DNA of 64,000 nt from Streptomyces antnestii (GTDB taxonomy: Bacteria > Actinomycetota > Actinomycetes > Streptomycetales > Streptomycetaceae): NCBI RefSeq assembly GCF_004005495.1, contig NZ_RZYA01000023.1, positions 1-64,000 of the forward strand, read 5' to 3'. Numbering within the stretch: the stretch's first letter is position 1; the number at the start of each line of letters is the position of its first letter. Under the pieces are notes generated by a model. That model was not told where the DNA came from. It searched no databases and saw nothing but the letters and a program-made list of their open reading frames with translations. Below are positions 33,461-42,850 of the stretch, piece by piece. Both the position numbers and the translations under genes were made by a program.

Positions 33461-35273
33461 TCACCAGAGGAGCACGGTCAGCAGGGCCATGCCTGCCAAG
33501 GTGAACGCGACGTAGTCGCCCAGGTGGCCCGACTGGAGGCGGTGGAGGGGCGCTGCCCAGCGGGACGGTTCGTCGGTCGCGGGCCGGCGCGTCGCCGTCC
33601 AGGCGAGGGCGACGGCGAGGGCCGCGGAGACAAGGCCGAGGGTGACGCCGATGCCCGTCCAGTGGGGTGCGGGTGTGACTGGAGGAGGGGCCGCTTCCGT
33701 CGTGCCCAGCACGGCTGCCGTGTAACCGGCATGGTCGGTGAACACGTCGGCTGCCCTGCCGACCGCCGGCCACAGCCACGGGACCACCCCTACGGCCAGA
33801 GCGCCCGCCATGAGCGCCACAGGTACGGCGAGCATCGTGTCCGGGATGCGCCTCAGCGGGCCACGTGTCTCCGGTTCCTCGTCCGTGCCGGGCGTGGTCT
33901 CCGGGTCAGTCGAGGGGCGGGGGCCCCAGCCACGGAAGATACGTGCAGACGCACGCAGGACCGCGCCTCCCGTGAGCGCCGAGGCGGCCACGAAGGCGAC
34001 GGTCGGCCACCACCCCGCGGCTTCCTCGGACACTGCCTTGCCCAGGCCCGTGCCGAAGGGCGGCAGCCCGGCGAGCGCGAGGCCACCTGCCGCGAACAGC
34101 ACGCCGATCAGGGGGAGTTGGTGTCCCCGTCCATACAGTTCGTGTTCGTCGACACTGCTGAAACGGTCCAGGAGGATGCCCGCGCAGGCGAAGAGGGCGG
34201 CCTTCACTCCCGCGTGGGCGAGGACGTAGAGGATGGTGCCGCCGAGGCCCTGCGGGCTGAGGACCGAGACGCCGATGAGGAACAGGCCCGTGTGCGAGAC
34301 GCTGGAGAAGGCGAGCAGCCGCTTCAGGTGGCGCTGCTGCCCAGCACATCACGGCACCTACGAGGGCGGTGAGTACGCCGATGGCCAGCAGGGCGCGGTG
34401 CACGGCGGATCCCGGGATGCCGCCGGGACCGGCGAACACGGTCCAGTACACGCGTGCCGCGCCGTAGACGCCGAGCTCGACCATCACTCCGGACAGCAGG
34501 ATGCACACGGGCGTCGGGGCGACGGCATGGGCGTCGGGGAGCCAGAAGTGGAAGGGTACGGCCGCCGCTTTGACGAGGAGCCCGGTGAGCACCAGGACGA
34601 AGGCGGCCAGAACCAGGGCGTCCGGGCGCCCGTCGTGCGGGTGCGTGTCGAGTCGGCCGCCGATCTGCGCGAGGCCGAGCTCGCCGGTGCGTGCGTACAG
34701 CAGGCCGACGCCGAGCAGAGTGGTGTAGCCGCCCAGCGAATTGACGATGCCGAAGGTCAACGCCCCCTGGACCGCCCGGGCTTCCTCGACCCGGTAGCCG
34801 GTAAGGGCGTAGGCGACCACACCCATGAGTTCGAAGAAGACGAACGCGTTGAAGAGATCGCCGGTAAGGGCGAAGCCGCACATGCCGGCCTGGAACAGCA
34901 GGATGAGGGCGGGGAACGCGCCCGCGTGCCGGTGCGGTGGTTCGTCGAAGTACCGCCAGGAATAGGCGAGCGCGGCGAGCACGAGGACGGAGGTGAGAGC
35001 GGCGAGCCCGACGCCGACCCGGTCGCCCACGAGCACGATCCCGACGCTCACTCCGTCACGGGGACGCCATCCGCCCATCCACTCGACGGCACGCGAGTCC
35101 GCCGACGGCAAACGCACCAGGAGAGCGACAGCCCACGCGGCCGCGCCCGCGCAGAAGACAAAACCCATCACCTCGGCGGCGAACCTGGGCAACCGCCGGC
35201 CCGCCGCGACCAGCAGCGCCGCGCCCAACAGAGGGGTGGCCACGACCAGAGGCAGGAGCGGCGCGGCTGTCAC
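33461..35273 (-). pseudogene. mrpD: Mrp antiporter subunit D (NuoN-like), frameshifted
   Basis: From GTG 35273 (overlapping the mrpC stop) the frame reads [40 protein letters not shown] and [20 protein letters not shown], the proton-translocating MrpD/NuoN core. After VGAVMCWAA, at about 34340, the frame is lost. The sequence continues one base off as [20 protein letters not shown] and then [16 protein letters not shown] to the stop at 33461. One indel in GCAGCAGCGCC explains it. It is either a recent loss of function or an assembly error, since both halves are otherwise well preserved. Confidence 0.85.
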
Positions 35274-35617
35274 CCTCGCAGCTCCCTCAGTTCGTCCGGA
35301 TCGACGGTCCCGTGCCGCTTCGCGGTCTGGATGACGAGCGCGAGCAGCAGCGCGGTGACCGTGGCGCCCACGACGACATCGGTGAGGGCGAGCGCCTGGA
35401 CGACCGGGTCCACCACGGGGCGGGAGCCGGGGGCGATGTCTGAGAAAACGGGAGCGGTGCCGCCCCGGCGGTACCCCACGGCGAGCAGCAGCACGTACGT
35501 CGAACTCTGGCACACGGACAGGCAACCGACCGCGTGGATCAGATTGCGGCTCGTGGCCAGTCCGTAGCAGCCGGCGAGGAAGATCCATCCGGCAGCGAGA
35601 TACGGCAGCACGCTCAT
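35270..35617 (-). CDS. mrpC: Mrp antiporter subunit C (NuoK-like)
   Basis: 115 residues with three membrane helices: [35 protein letters not shown] and the end [20 protein letters not shown]. This is MrpC/MnhC, homologous to complex I NuoK. Its ATG overlaps the mrpB stop (ATGA) and its stop overlaps the mrpD GTG. Membrane subunit of a Na+(K+)/H+ antiporter complex. Confidence 0.9.
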   Translation of the reverse strand: MSVLPYLAAGWIFLAGCYGLATSRNLIHAVGCLSVCQSSTYVLLLAVGYRRGGTAPVFSDIAPGSRPVVDPVVQALALTDVVVGATVTALLLALVIQTAKRHGTVDPDELRELRG

Positions 35618-36387
35618 CACCGCCTCCCCTCCTCGTCGTGTCGCCGCGGCCCGCCCGCTCCGCCGCCCTCGATCTCCAGGGCCTGATCGAGGAAGCGGGC
35701 GAGCAGGACGACGATCGCGCCGGCCACCTCCACCCCGATCGCGGCGTTGAGGAGCGGGACGGTGCCGCCGGAGGAAAGGGTGTTGAGCGTTCCGTACGGC
35801 AGGAAGTTGGCGAGGAACGCCGAGCCGGCGAGGAGTCCGGCCGTCCCCAGCAGGACGTAGGCGGCCTCGCCTGCAGCGTCCGCGACCGCGTAGGCGGCGG
35901 CAGGTCTGATGTGCTCCAGGGCCTTGTAGTCGACGGCGATGTAGAGGAGGTGCAGCGCGGTCGCCGCGATGACGCCGCCCTGGAAGCCGCCGCCTGGGCT
36001 GAGCTGGCCGTGCGCGATGACGTAGAGGCCGATGAGCAGGGTGACCGGCAGTGTGATCAGCGCGTAGCGGCGTACGGGAGGGTCGACGTGGACCGGCTCG
36101 GGCGGTTCGCTGTGCTCGTCGCGGGTCTCGCGGAGCAGGACGACGGTGCCGAGGACGGCGGCGAACAGGATGGACTCCTCGCCGAGGGTGTCGAAGGCGC
36201 GCTGGTCGAAGTTGACTGAGGAGATGGCGTTCGCGGTGTGCCGGGCGAGGGCGCTGCGGACCGCGCGGTCGCCGTACGGATGCGAGGTGCCGCCGAAGCC
36301 GGGAAGGTCGAAGACAGCAAAGGCGAGGAGGACAGCCACGCCGATGCCCCCGACCGCGAGTAGCCACAGCCGCGCCTTCTTGCTCAC
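35617..36387 (-). CDS. mrpB: Mrp antiporter subunit B (MnhB domain, with MrpA-tail-like N-terminus)
   Basis: 256 residues. The first part ([20 protein letters not shown], then [20 protein letters not shown]) resembles the C-terminal end of large MrpA. The second part ([20 protein letters not shown] then [20 protein letters not shown]) is the MnhB domain. So this gene combines segments separated as mbhE and mbhF in archaeal Mbh complexes. It overlaps its neighbours by 1 and 4 nt. Confidence 0.88.
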   Translation of the reverse strand: MSKKARLWLLAVGGIGVAVLLAFAVFDLPGFGGTSHPYGDRAVRSALARHTANAISSVNFDQRAFDTLGEESILFAAVLGTVVLLRETRDEHSEPPEPVHVDPPVRRYALITLPVTLLIGLYVIAHGQLSPGGGFQGGVIAATALHLLYIAVDYKALEHIRPAAAYAVADAAGEAAYVLLGTAGLLAGSAFLANFLPYGTLNTLSSGGTVPLLNAAIGVEVAGAIVVLLARFLDQALEIEGGGAGGPRRHDEEGRR

Positions 36388-36653
36388 CGCGGCTCCCTCG
36401 CCCGTCCGTCGTGCCTGCCACGGCCGCGCACCTTGCGGACCGCGAGCAGAAGCATCAGCGGCGTCAGGGCGGACCCGACCGCGAGCTGGGAGAGGGCCAC
36501 GTCCGGAGACTGCAGAACGGTGAACACGACGGCGAGCGCGAGCCCGAGCAGAGCCAGTACGAGGGCCTGACGGGCCGGGTTGCGGGTGAAGACGGCGGCG
36601 GTAGCGGCGGCCACCACAAGCGTCAGCGCCAGGACGATCAGCAGGTCAGCCAT
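36384..36653 (-). CDS. DUF4040 / MbhD-like antiporter subunit
   Basis: 89 residues, three helices: ADLLIVLALTLVVAAATAAV, ALVLALLGLALAVVF and VALSQLAVGSALTPLMLLLA. The segment QSPDVALSQLAVG is the DUF4040 signature found in the C-terminal part of MrpA and in MbhD (NuoJ-like). It stands as a separate gene, as in Mbh clusters. It overlaps both neighbours by 4-8 nt. Confidence 0.85.
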   Translation of the reverse strand: MADLLIVLALTLVVAAATAAVFTRNPARQALVLALLGLALAVVFTVLQSPDVALSQLAVGSALTPLMLLLAVRKVRGRGRHDGRAREPR

Positions 36654-37113
36654 CGTGTGTCTCCCGTTGCAGGTGCGCCCCGCCCGCCATCGCCCGACCC
36701 GAGACGGTGTTGCCCGCCATCAGCAGTGCACCGATCACCAGCAGCTTTGCGAGGGAGCGGCCTGGACCCGTCACCACACAGAGCGGTAGGACGAGCGGCG
36801 GCGCCGCTACTGAGAGCGTCGTCATCGCGCGTGCGACACGGGCCGTGGGCGGGACGGCCGCCAACTCGTCGGCGAGCAGCCGAGCGTAGACGAGCGTCCC
36901 GGCCGGTCCCAGGACCGAAAGGACCAGGCCGAGGTCGATGTACGCGGGGCGGGCGTAGCCCTGGGCCAGCAGCAGCATCACCAGGCACACGAGGAGCGTC
37001 GCGAGGTTCTGCGCGACGACTCGACGCCGGACCGGACCGGTGGCCGCGCCCCAGAGGGCCGGTCCCACGCCGAGTACCAGCAGCGTGGCGGCCGCTACGA
37101 GCCAGCCGTTCAC
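36646..37113 (-). CDS. Mrp antiporter subunits F and G fused in one protein
   Basis: 155 residues from GTG 37113. The first 80 (VNGWLVAAATLLVLGVGPAL ... YARPAYIDLGLVLSVLGPAG) read as one short membrane subunit and the rest (PPLVLPLCVVTGPGRSLAKL then LVIGALLMAGNTVSGRAM) as another, about six helices in all. Mrp operons normally carry mrpF and mrpG here as separate genes of about 90 and 110 residues. Which half is F and which is G is only tentative. Confidence 0.65.
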   Translation of the reverse strand: MNGWLVAAATLLVLGVGPALWGAATGPVRRRVVAQNLATLLVCLVMLLLAQGYARPAYIDLGLVLSVLGPAGTLVYARLLADELAAVPPTARVARAMTTLSVAAPPLVLPLCVVTGPGRSLAKLLVIGALLMAGNTVSGRAMAGGAHLQRETHDG

Positions 37114-37378
37114 CGCGTCCGGCCCGGAGCACGGCGGAGCAGCAGCAGCGGCAGCAGGACGACGCGCGACGTCACGCGGATCAGCCCCGCCCCGTCGCGG
37201 CGACGCGCGCCGCGCGGGCGGCGAAAGCGGCGACCAGGGCGGCGCACGATCCGACCACCCACTCCAGCAAGTCGACACTGGAGATCAGCACGAGTCAGAG
37301 AACCGTCAACACCACCCACCAGACCACCAGTTCGGCGGTGACACGCAGGGGCGTAGAGCCCGCGACCGAACGAGCCAT
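37110..37378 (-). pseudogene. mrpE: Mrp antiporter subunit E, broken
   Basis: From ATG 37378 the frame reads RVTAELVVWWVVLTVL, then a TGA at 37297-37295 where TGG (Trp) is expected, then LVLISSVDLLEWVVGSCAAL. A later frameshift near 37205 is needed to reach GLIRVTSRVVLLPLLLLRRA, the conserved MrpE end, which stops at 37110 overlapping the next GTG. One nonsense and one frameshift change make a sequencing artefact less likely than for mrpD. Confidence 0.8.
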
Positions 37379-37443
37379 GAGCCCACCTCCCGCCAACCCG
37401 GGTGCCCGGCCGTCAGGTTCTTATGCCGTTGTCTGACATCTCG

Positions 37444-38475
37444 TCAACCTCGCCGGTGCGGTTCCAGTGGTGCGCGCAGCGCGCTACGGCCGTCGTACCA
37501 AGCATTCAAGAGGTGTCTGCCGAGGAGTTCTTCGAGGAAGACGGTGGCCTGCACACCGAGGGAGACGGAGGGGGCGAGTTCTGGTTCGTCCGACAGGAGC
37601 CCGTCGACGACCTCGTGGCGCACCACTTGCTCGTGGACGGCGTCGGCTTCCACGTGCTCGTCGTAGAAGCGCGCCGCGGCCGGTCCGGCACCGGCGCGGC
37701 GCAGGGCCGTGGCCAATCGGCGCGAGCCGGGGGAGGACGTCACCTCGACGGCGGCGAAATGGCCCACCAGCGCTCCGCGCAAGCTGCGGTGCAGGCCGAA
37801 CAGCGACATGACATTGACGGTGGCCAGCGCCACTGGGGGCGCGAGATCCACGTAGCGGCCGTAGCGGTTGTCCAGTCCGAGATCGGTCATGAGGTCGGCG
37901 AAGAGCTGGGCGTGGATGTCCTCGGCCCGCCCAGCTCCGAACTCGTCGAACTCGATGGCCACCATGCCCGCCTTGGCACGTCCCCGCAGACGCGGGATGA
38001 CCCAGGCATGCGGATCGGCTTCCTTGAGGTGGTAGAGCGATCGCAGGGCAGCGTACTCACGGAGCTGTTCCAGCGTGCCGTCCCTCTGCAGGAAGTGGCT
38101 CACGCTCGACGCGTCGTGGCCGACGGGCTCCAGCAGCAGTGGCGCGAGCGCGGCGTCCGCGTCGACCCGCGGGGGTACGTCCGCCCGCAGCGCGGCCAGG
38201 AAGCGCTCCTCGAGACGCGCGCGCAGGGCCAGGAGGCCGACGTCCCATTCGAGCTCGTCACGCACCCCGGCGAATCCCTGGTAGTGCATCTCGTAGAGGA
38301 CGTACAGGGAGAGCTGGAGGTCGTCCCCGTACGGGTCGACGCTGGTCAAGGGTGCGCGCGGGCTCGATACGGAAGCCGCCCCGCGAAGGGCGTCGACCAC
38401 GTGCCGCGAGATGTCGCCGCGCGGAGTGGGAAGAACGTGTCCGCGGGGGCTGGTCTCGCAGGTCTCAGGATCCAC
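37444..38475 (-). CDS. Iron-containing redox enzyme (haem-oxygenase-like diiron fold)
   Basis: 343 residues. It belongs to the haem-oxygenase-like iron-containing redox family: LSLYVLYEMHYQGFAG, VAIEFDEFGAGRAEDIHAQL, MSLFGLHRSLRGALVGHFAA and FYDEHVEADAVHEQVV contain the Glu, His and Asp residues expected to bind two irons. Related enzymes cleave or hydroxylate small organic substrates. The ATG overlaps the end of the CDGSH gene by 11 nt, so the CDGSH protein may be its electron donor. A decayed paralogue is at 15050-15440. The substrate is unknown. Confidence 0.88.
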   Translation of the reverse strand: MDPETCETSPRGHVLPTPRGDISRHVVDALRGAASVSSPRAPLTSVDPYGDDLQLSLYVLYEMHYQGFAGVRDELEWDVGLLALRARLEERFLAALRADVPPRVDADAALAPLLLEPVGHDASSVSHFLQRDGTLEQLREYAALRSLYHLKEADPHAWVIPRLRGRAKAGMVAIEFDEFGAGRAEDIHAQLFADLMTDLGLDNRYGRYVDLAPPVALATVNVMSLFGLHRSLRGALVGHFAAVEVTSSPGSRRLATALRRAGAGPAAARFYDEHVEADAVHEQVVRHEVVDGLLSDEPELAPSVSLGVQATVFLEELLGRHLLNAWYDGRSALRAPLEPHRRG

Positions 38476-38767
38476 AGTCGGGCTCGCTCCCTCGGTCCTG
38501 CGGCCCGGCCGGACGTGTGACGGCGGCTGATGCCTCTGTCGAAGCAGGGGCGTCTGCCGCCGTGATCCGAGGCTTCGGGCGAGCCCGGTGGCTCGTGTCG
38601 CACCACGGGTAGGTGCGGCTGCGGCGGCAGGTGCAGATCGCCACGGTGAAGCGGCGGGAGACGGACACTGTGCCGTCGTCGGCGACCACTTCGACTGGGC
38701 CCTCCATCAGTAGAGGTCCGTCCGGATCGACGGTGACCCGGCGCGGTCGCTCAGATGCGTGCGGCAT
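38465..38767 (-). CDS. CDGSH iron-sulfur domain protein
   Basis: 100 residues. VAICTCRRSRTYPWCDTSHR carries the C-x-C...C-D-x-S-H arrangement that binds a redox-active, pH-labile 2Fe-2S cluster (three Cys, one His). The strand before it (VTVDPDGPLLMEGPVEVV) is standard for the single-domain family. ATG 38767 is inferred from conservation. It precedes and overlaps the diiron-like enzyme and follows the ruins of a methyltransferase, the same order as the 15-16 kb module. Confidence 0.9.
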   Translation of the reverse strand: MPHASERPRRVTVDPDGPLLMEGPVEVVADDGTVSVSRRFTVAICTCRRSRTYPWCDTSHRARPKPRITAADAPASTEASAAVTRPAGPQDRGSEPDCGS

Positions 38768-39123
38768 GGATGACCACCGGTCCTTCCCTGTCCTCCTCGC
38801 CCGAGAGCGCCCAACGGCGGAGCCAGGACGCACGAGAGCGGAGAACCGTCCGAAGGAGGTGCCACGTTGATGACGAGGTCGTACGTTCCCGTACATCGCG
38901 ATCGTCAGGTCCCCGTGCCGTACGGTGCCGTGCTCCTGGGCCTGAGGCGCGTTGAGGCGAGTGGTCAGCACGGCGGCCCGTGAGCGGGCTCCCGATGCAG
39001 CGCCCAGGTGAGTATCCCGGTGTCGTACAGCGGTGCGTACACGCCATGCGGCCTCAGCCACCGGGCCTGGGGAACGGACTCAAGCGTCGGTGCCCGAGCC
39101 CGTGCTGGTGCCGGGGGAGTCAT
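38755..39123 (-). pseudogene. HemK-like methyltransferase, decayed copy
   Basis: Three fragments in different frames match the intact gene at 15724-16416: ARWLRPHGVYAPLYDTGILT (vs RLISPPGVYAPQNDTRMLAR), AAVLTTRLNAPQAQEHGTVR then HGDL (vs AAVWAARLNAHLSRQHVIVR, HGDL), and RSRASWLRRWALSGEED (vs RSRAAWLRRQGLMGAQS). The SAM motif I and the NPPY region are deleted. Confidence 0.85.
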
Positions 39124-39319
39124 CGGCTGCCTTCCTCTATGGAGCGCGGAAAAACGAGTGCGTGTGTCTGCGCCTGGTGCCGCACACCCCGAGCACGGGC
39201 TGCACTTGCGGGGCAATGCGTAACCGAACTCGCCTCGCGCTCCACACCCCGCCAGTACTCCCCTTCGACCTGAGGTCAGGAACGGGGCGCGACATTGCCG
39301 AGGATGGAATGGCGTGATG

Positions 39320-39475
39320 TCACCAATAGTGCCGACGGCCGCCCACGGCATGACCAACCGCGCCGAGAAGCCAGAGGACGCAGCCGATGACCAGTAGGAC
39401 GACTCCGATCGTCCATAGGATGCCGATCCCCGTGACAAGCCCGATGACGAGCAGGATGATCCCCAAGATGATCAT
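39320..39475 (-). CDS. DUF6131 small membrane protein
   Basis: 51 residues: MIILGIILLVIGLVTGIGIL then WTIGVVLLVIGCVLWLLGAV and GHAVGGRRHYW. Two membrane helices with a conserved GRRHYW end mark DUF6131. GGAGG lies 5 nt upstream of ATG 39475. A paralogue with nearly the same layout is at 47830-47985. Function unknown. Confidence 0.85.
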   Translation of the reverse strand: MIILGIILLVIGLVTGIGILWTIGVVLLVIGCVLWLLGAVGHAVGGRRHYW

Positions 39476-40292
39476 GTTGGCCTCCAGAGTAGTGAATTTC
39501 GTGTACCCCTCCCGGATGTCGCCACACGCCCAGGAACGAGGCGTTCCTCGTCCCTATTTCGTCGGGTCTGACACCCAGCTCAGGTAGTCAGGGATGGGTC
39601 AACCCGCGCAGGATGCCGCCCGCGGGCGGGACGGCCGCCACCGTTGCCAGGCACTGGCGCTGTGCAGTGAGGCGGATCCTCCAGGGGGCCCGATGTCTCC
39701 ACACGGGGCCGCTGACTCCCGTGTGCCCCGGCATATCGGCGTGACTCGTCGGGGGCAGCCATCCAGATCGGCTCCAGTGGGCCGTCGCACGCTATATATC
39801 TCGCATGACGACTGGGGATCTGCGTCAGCCATCCCACTGGCGTGGGCATTGGCCTGTCCGCCGCATTTCACCCCTGTGGTCCGGTGTCCTTCCCTCGCCT
39901 CGCTCGAGTACATCCTGTGCCTCGACCGTCGCGTCCAGTTCGCGTCGTTCATCGGCGGCACGGACGCGGTCCTTCGCGGTGGCCTCGGTGCACCGGTGTC
40001 GGAGGTCCTCCTGACCGACATGATGTCTGTCTCGTGACGACCGCCGACCTGTTTGCGTCGTCCAGAACTTCTGCGCGGTGACCGACACCACGCCGACGCC
40101 GATGGTCCAGGAGGGCACCGCAACCTTGGCGCGGCGCAATGCTGGTGGCGGGTGGTCAGGTCGTGGCCGAGCGACGGGCCTCGTTGCCTTAGAGGCCGCG
40201 CGGATAGGCGCGGTGGTGGTACCCGGCAGCAAGACAGGCACAGGTCCTGGCGATCTTGGCGTTGCGACGCTCTGTGATCACCGGGGAGACCT
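39476..40292. other. Region upstream of transposase remnant
   Basis: About 820 bases. A minus frame near 39830-40030 (VRAADERRELDATVEAQDVL) looks protein-like but matches nothing I know. A perfect 12-bp inverted repeat, CAGGCACAGGTC (40235-40246) and GACCTGTGCCTG (40288-40299), borders the transposase start. The rest is probably decayed coding sequence. Confidence 0.35.
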
Positions 40293-41110
40293 GTGCCTGC
40301 GCTGCCCTCATGGCTGGCCGAACCGCTCTGGGGCCAATTCGCGGCCCTGCTGCCCGAGCGGCCGGAGTACCACCCGGACCATCCACTTGGCTGCCACCGC
40401 CGACGCATCAGCGACCGAATCGTCGTCGACAAGATGCTGCAGCTCCTGCGCTTCGGCTGCTCCTACCCGGCGATCGCCGACACGACCTGCTCGGCCACCA
40501 CGATCCGCAACCGCCGCGACGAGTGGATCGTCCTCGGCGTCTTCGCGCGGCTCAAGCAGATCGCGCTGGAGTCCTACGACCGGATCGTCGTCCTGGTCCT
40601 GGACCAGATCGCCGTCGACGGCTCGATCACCAAGGCCCCCGGAGGCGGCGAGGTGGCCGGGCGTTCCCCGGTCGACCGCGGTAAACGGGGTCTGAAACGC
40701 TCGGGCATGACGGACGGTTATGTCATTCCGCTGGCCGCGTCCTGGCCTGGGCCAACCGACGCGACTCCCCGCGCTGCTCGCGCCGACCCTGGACCGCCTG
40801 GACGACCTCGGACCGTTGCCCGATGACATCACCGTCCACCTGGACGCCGGCTACGACTCCGACAAGACTCGCGCCCCGCTCAACGAGCGTGGCCTGCAGG
40901 GCCGGATGGCGCACAAGGCGATAAGGCGCCCATCCAGGCAAGCCAGAGGTGGCACGTGGAGCGCACCCACGCCTGGCAGTACGCCTTCCATCGCCTCGTC
41001 CACTGCTACGAACGCCGCGTCACCATCATCGACACCTTCTTCGATCTCGCCGACACGATCATCACCGTGCGGAGCCTGATCCGGCAGGCGTGGACAACCC
41101 ACCCGCTGGG
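40293..41110 (+). mobile_element. IS5-family transposase, frameshifted remnant
   Basis: From GTG 40293 the transposase reads LPSWLAEPLWGQFAALLPER, FGCSYPAIADTTCSATTIRN and QIAVDGSITKAPGGGEVAGR (first catalytic Asp). It is lost near 40735 (missing G), returns in another frame as PDDITVHLDAGYDSDKTRAP (second Asp), shifts again near 40918 and ends HVERTHAWQYAFHRLVHCYE (catalytic Glu). At least three indels make it inactive. The end abuts the SDR gene at 41166. Terminal inverted repeats were not identified. Confidence 0.85.
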
Positions 41111-41165
41111 CCGAACGCCCGCACCGCCGGCCATGACCCTCACACCCGTCCGCGCGACCTGTTCG

Positions 41166-42101
41166 TCAGAAAGCGGCCGGAAACAGGAACCGCACGTCGG
41201 TGAGTTGTTCCGACAGTTCCCACAAACGGCGGCCGGTCTGGGGATCGGCTGCCGCGGTGGACAACTGCACCTGCGTCGGGCCGCCGCGCAGCTCGGCGAA
41301 GCCGTCCGGCCCGATGAACTCACCGCCCTTCACGTCCGGGGCGGTGGCCGCGTACAGCTGGGGCAGTGCACCCTGCTCCGGGGGCTGGGCGAGCGGGGCG
41401 AGGATGTGGCCGAACAGCATCTTCACCATGCCGACCGGCGCGCTTGTTTGGAGATTGGTGGAGGTGTAGCCGGGGTGGGCGAGCACGCTGCGCACCGAGC
41501 TGTCGGCCGCGGTCAGCCTCCGGTGGAGTTCCCGTCCGAAGACGGCGTTGGCGAACTTCGACTGGTTGTAGAACCCCATGGGTGAGTACTTGCGCTCGCC
41601 GGAAAGGTCGTCGAAGTAGAGGTGCCCCTGCCGGTGGTTGGTCGAACTCACCGTGACCACGCGGGGGTCGGTGCCGTTGGTCAGCAGGTCGAGCAGTAGA
41701 CCAGTGAGCGCGAAGTGGCCAAGGTGGTTGCAGGCGAACTGCAACTCGTGGCCCTGGGCGCTCAGTGAGCGGGGCGGCGCCATCACGCCGGCGTTGTTGA
41801 CGAGCACGTCCAGCCGCGGATGATCGGCGCGCGTCTGATCGGCGAACGCTCGGACCGAATCGAGATCGGCCAGGTCGAGGCGGCGCACCTCAAGGTCGGC
41901 GCCAGGCTGCTCGGCGGTGATCTCTGCGGCGGCCCGGTGGCCTTTTGCCTCGTCGCGTACCGCGAGGATCACGTGCCCGCCTTTGCGGGCGAGTGCCCGG
42001 GTGGTCGCCAGGCCGAGCCCGCTGTTGGCTCCGGTGACGACAAACACCCGCTTGGCCTGGTCCGGGATCCGATCGGCGGTCCAGCGCTGGTTCTTCCTCA
42101 T
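41166..42101 (-). CDS. Short-chain dehydrogenase/reductase
   Basis: 311 residues with the NAD(P) motif VFVVTGANSGLGLATT, the NNAG motif (LVNNAGVMAPP), Ser in VTVSSTNHRQ and the catalytic YNQSK. It is of the retinol-dehydrogenase-like extended type. ATG 42101 begins the conserved region (RKNQRWTADRIPDQAKR); no ribosome site precedes it, and a longer frame runs to 42164. It is divergent from a TetR gene with a palindrome between, so TetR control is likely. The 3' end touches an IS5 remnant. Confidence 0.85.
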   Translation of the reverse strand: MRKNQRWTADRIPDQAKRVFVVTGANSGLGLATTRALARKGGHVILAVRDEAKGHRAAAEITAEQPGADLEVRRLDLADLDSVRAFADQTRADHPRLDVLVNNAGVMAPPRSLSAQGHELQFACNHLGHFALTGLLLDLLTNGTDPRVVTVSSTNHRQGHLYFDDLSGERKYSPMGFYNQSKFANAVFGRELHRRLTAADSSVRSVLAHPGYTSTNLQTSAPVGMVKMLFGHILAPLAQPPEQGALPQLYAATAPDVKGGEFIGPDGFAELRGGPTQVQLSTAAADPQTGRRLWELSEQLTDVRFLFPAAF

Positions 42102-42121
42102 GCGGCACACGTTGCCGTGCG

Positions 42122-42136
42122 TGACACTTAGTGTCA
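42122..42136. promoter_or_regulatory. TetR operator between SDR and TetR genes
   Basis: TGACAC-TTA-GTGTCA is a perfect inverted repeat with 6-bp arms. On the minus strand the right arm is part of TTGACA (42137-42132), a good -35 for the SDR gene, so binding there would block it. Confidence 0.65.
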
Positions 42137-42169
42137 AGGGGCCACCGAGTGCCATGGATGGCATGGGGG

Positions 42170-42175
42170 TAGGAT
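42170..42175 (+). promoter_or_regulatory. -10 box of tetR gene (leaderless)
   Basis: TAGGAT lies 6 nt before GTG 42182 and there is no Shine-Dalgarno sequence, so the transcript probably starts at the GTG. Confidence 0.5.
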
Positions 42176-42181
42176 TGCCCG

Positions 42182-42850
42182 GTGAGCCCCCGCCCTGAAG
42201 TCACCATGGCCCAGCGCAAACGCCAGCTCGTCTCCAACGAGCTGAGCGAAGCGGCGCTGCAGCTACTAGCGCTGAAGGGGTTCGACGCGGTCACCATCGA
42301 CGAGATCGCGGCCACCGCCGGCGTGTCCAAGCGAACGTTCTTCCGGTACTTCGCCTCCAAGGAGGACGTGGTCGTCCAGTTCCTGGCCGACATGGGCATC
42401 GGCATGCGCGCAGCGCTGGCGTCTCGCCCCATCGAGGAGCAGCCTTCCGCGTCCCTGCAGCACACCGTCTGGGTCTCCATGGCCGCCTGCGCCGACCATT
42501 CCGACAGGGCATTGCGCGTGGTTCAGCTGATTCTGCGCACCCCCGCCCTGCGCGCACGCTTTCTGGAACGCCAGGACCAGTGGCGCGACGACCTGGCAGC
42601 AGAGTTGGCGCAGCGCCTGGGGTTCGACCCCGTCACCGATCTGTACCCGCAGCTAGCCGCCGGGATGGCGCTCACCGCCTTCGACGCCGTGCTGCAACGG
42701 TGGAGCGGTAGCGACGGCGCTGAGGACCCCGCCGAACTGACCGACCGGGCCTTCGCCACAATTGCCCCGGCGTTGGACTCTGTGTCCGCCGCTGCTACTG
42801 GTGGAACAGTGCCACAACGGTGCAGAGGCTCATCAAGCAACGTCGGCTAG
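42182..42850 (+). CDS. TetR-family regulator
   Basis: 222 residues. The N-terminal HTH reads LSEAALQLLALKGFDAVTID then EIAATAGVSKRTFFRYFASK, typical of TetR. The C-terminal ligand domain is not classifiable. The GTG at 42182 sits 6 nt after a -10 box. It is divergent from the SDR gene and probably represses it and itself through the palindrome at 42122-42136. The final 20 residues may be altered, since the downstream region is full of gene remnants. Confidence 0.88.
   Translation: MSPRPEVTMAQRKRQLVSNELSEAALQLLALKGFDAVTIDEIAATAGVSKRTFFRYFASKEDVVVQFLADMGIGMRAALASRPIEEQPSASLQHTVWVSMAACADHSDRALRVVQLILRTPALRARFLERQDQWRDDLAAELAQRLGFDPVTDLYPQLAAGMALTAFDAVLQRWSGSDGAEDPAELTDRAFATIAPALDSVSAAATGGTVPQRCRGSSSNVG

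Noticed and set aside
32870-34372. 500-residue plus-strand ORF over the cysteine hydrolase and mrpD
   Set aside because: Antisense low-complexity frame; the minus strand encodes conserved families.
40235-40299. 12-bp inverted repeat taken as IS terminal repeats
   Set aside because: The arms are only 41 bp apart on the same side of the transposase, so they cannot be the two ends of the element.
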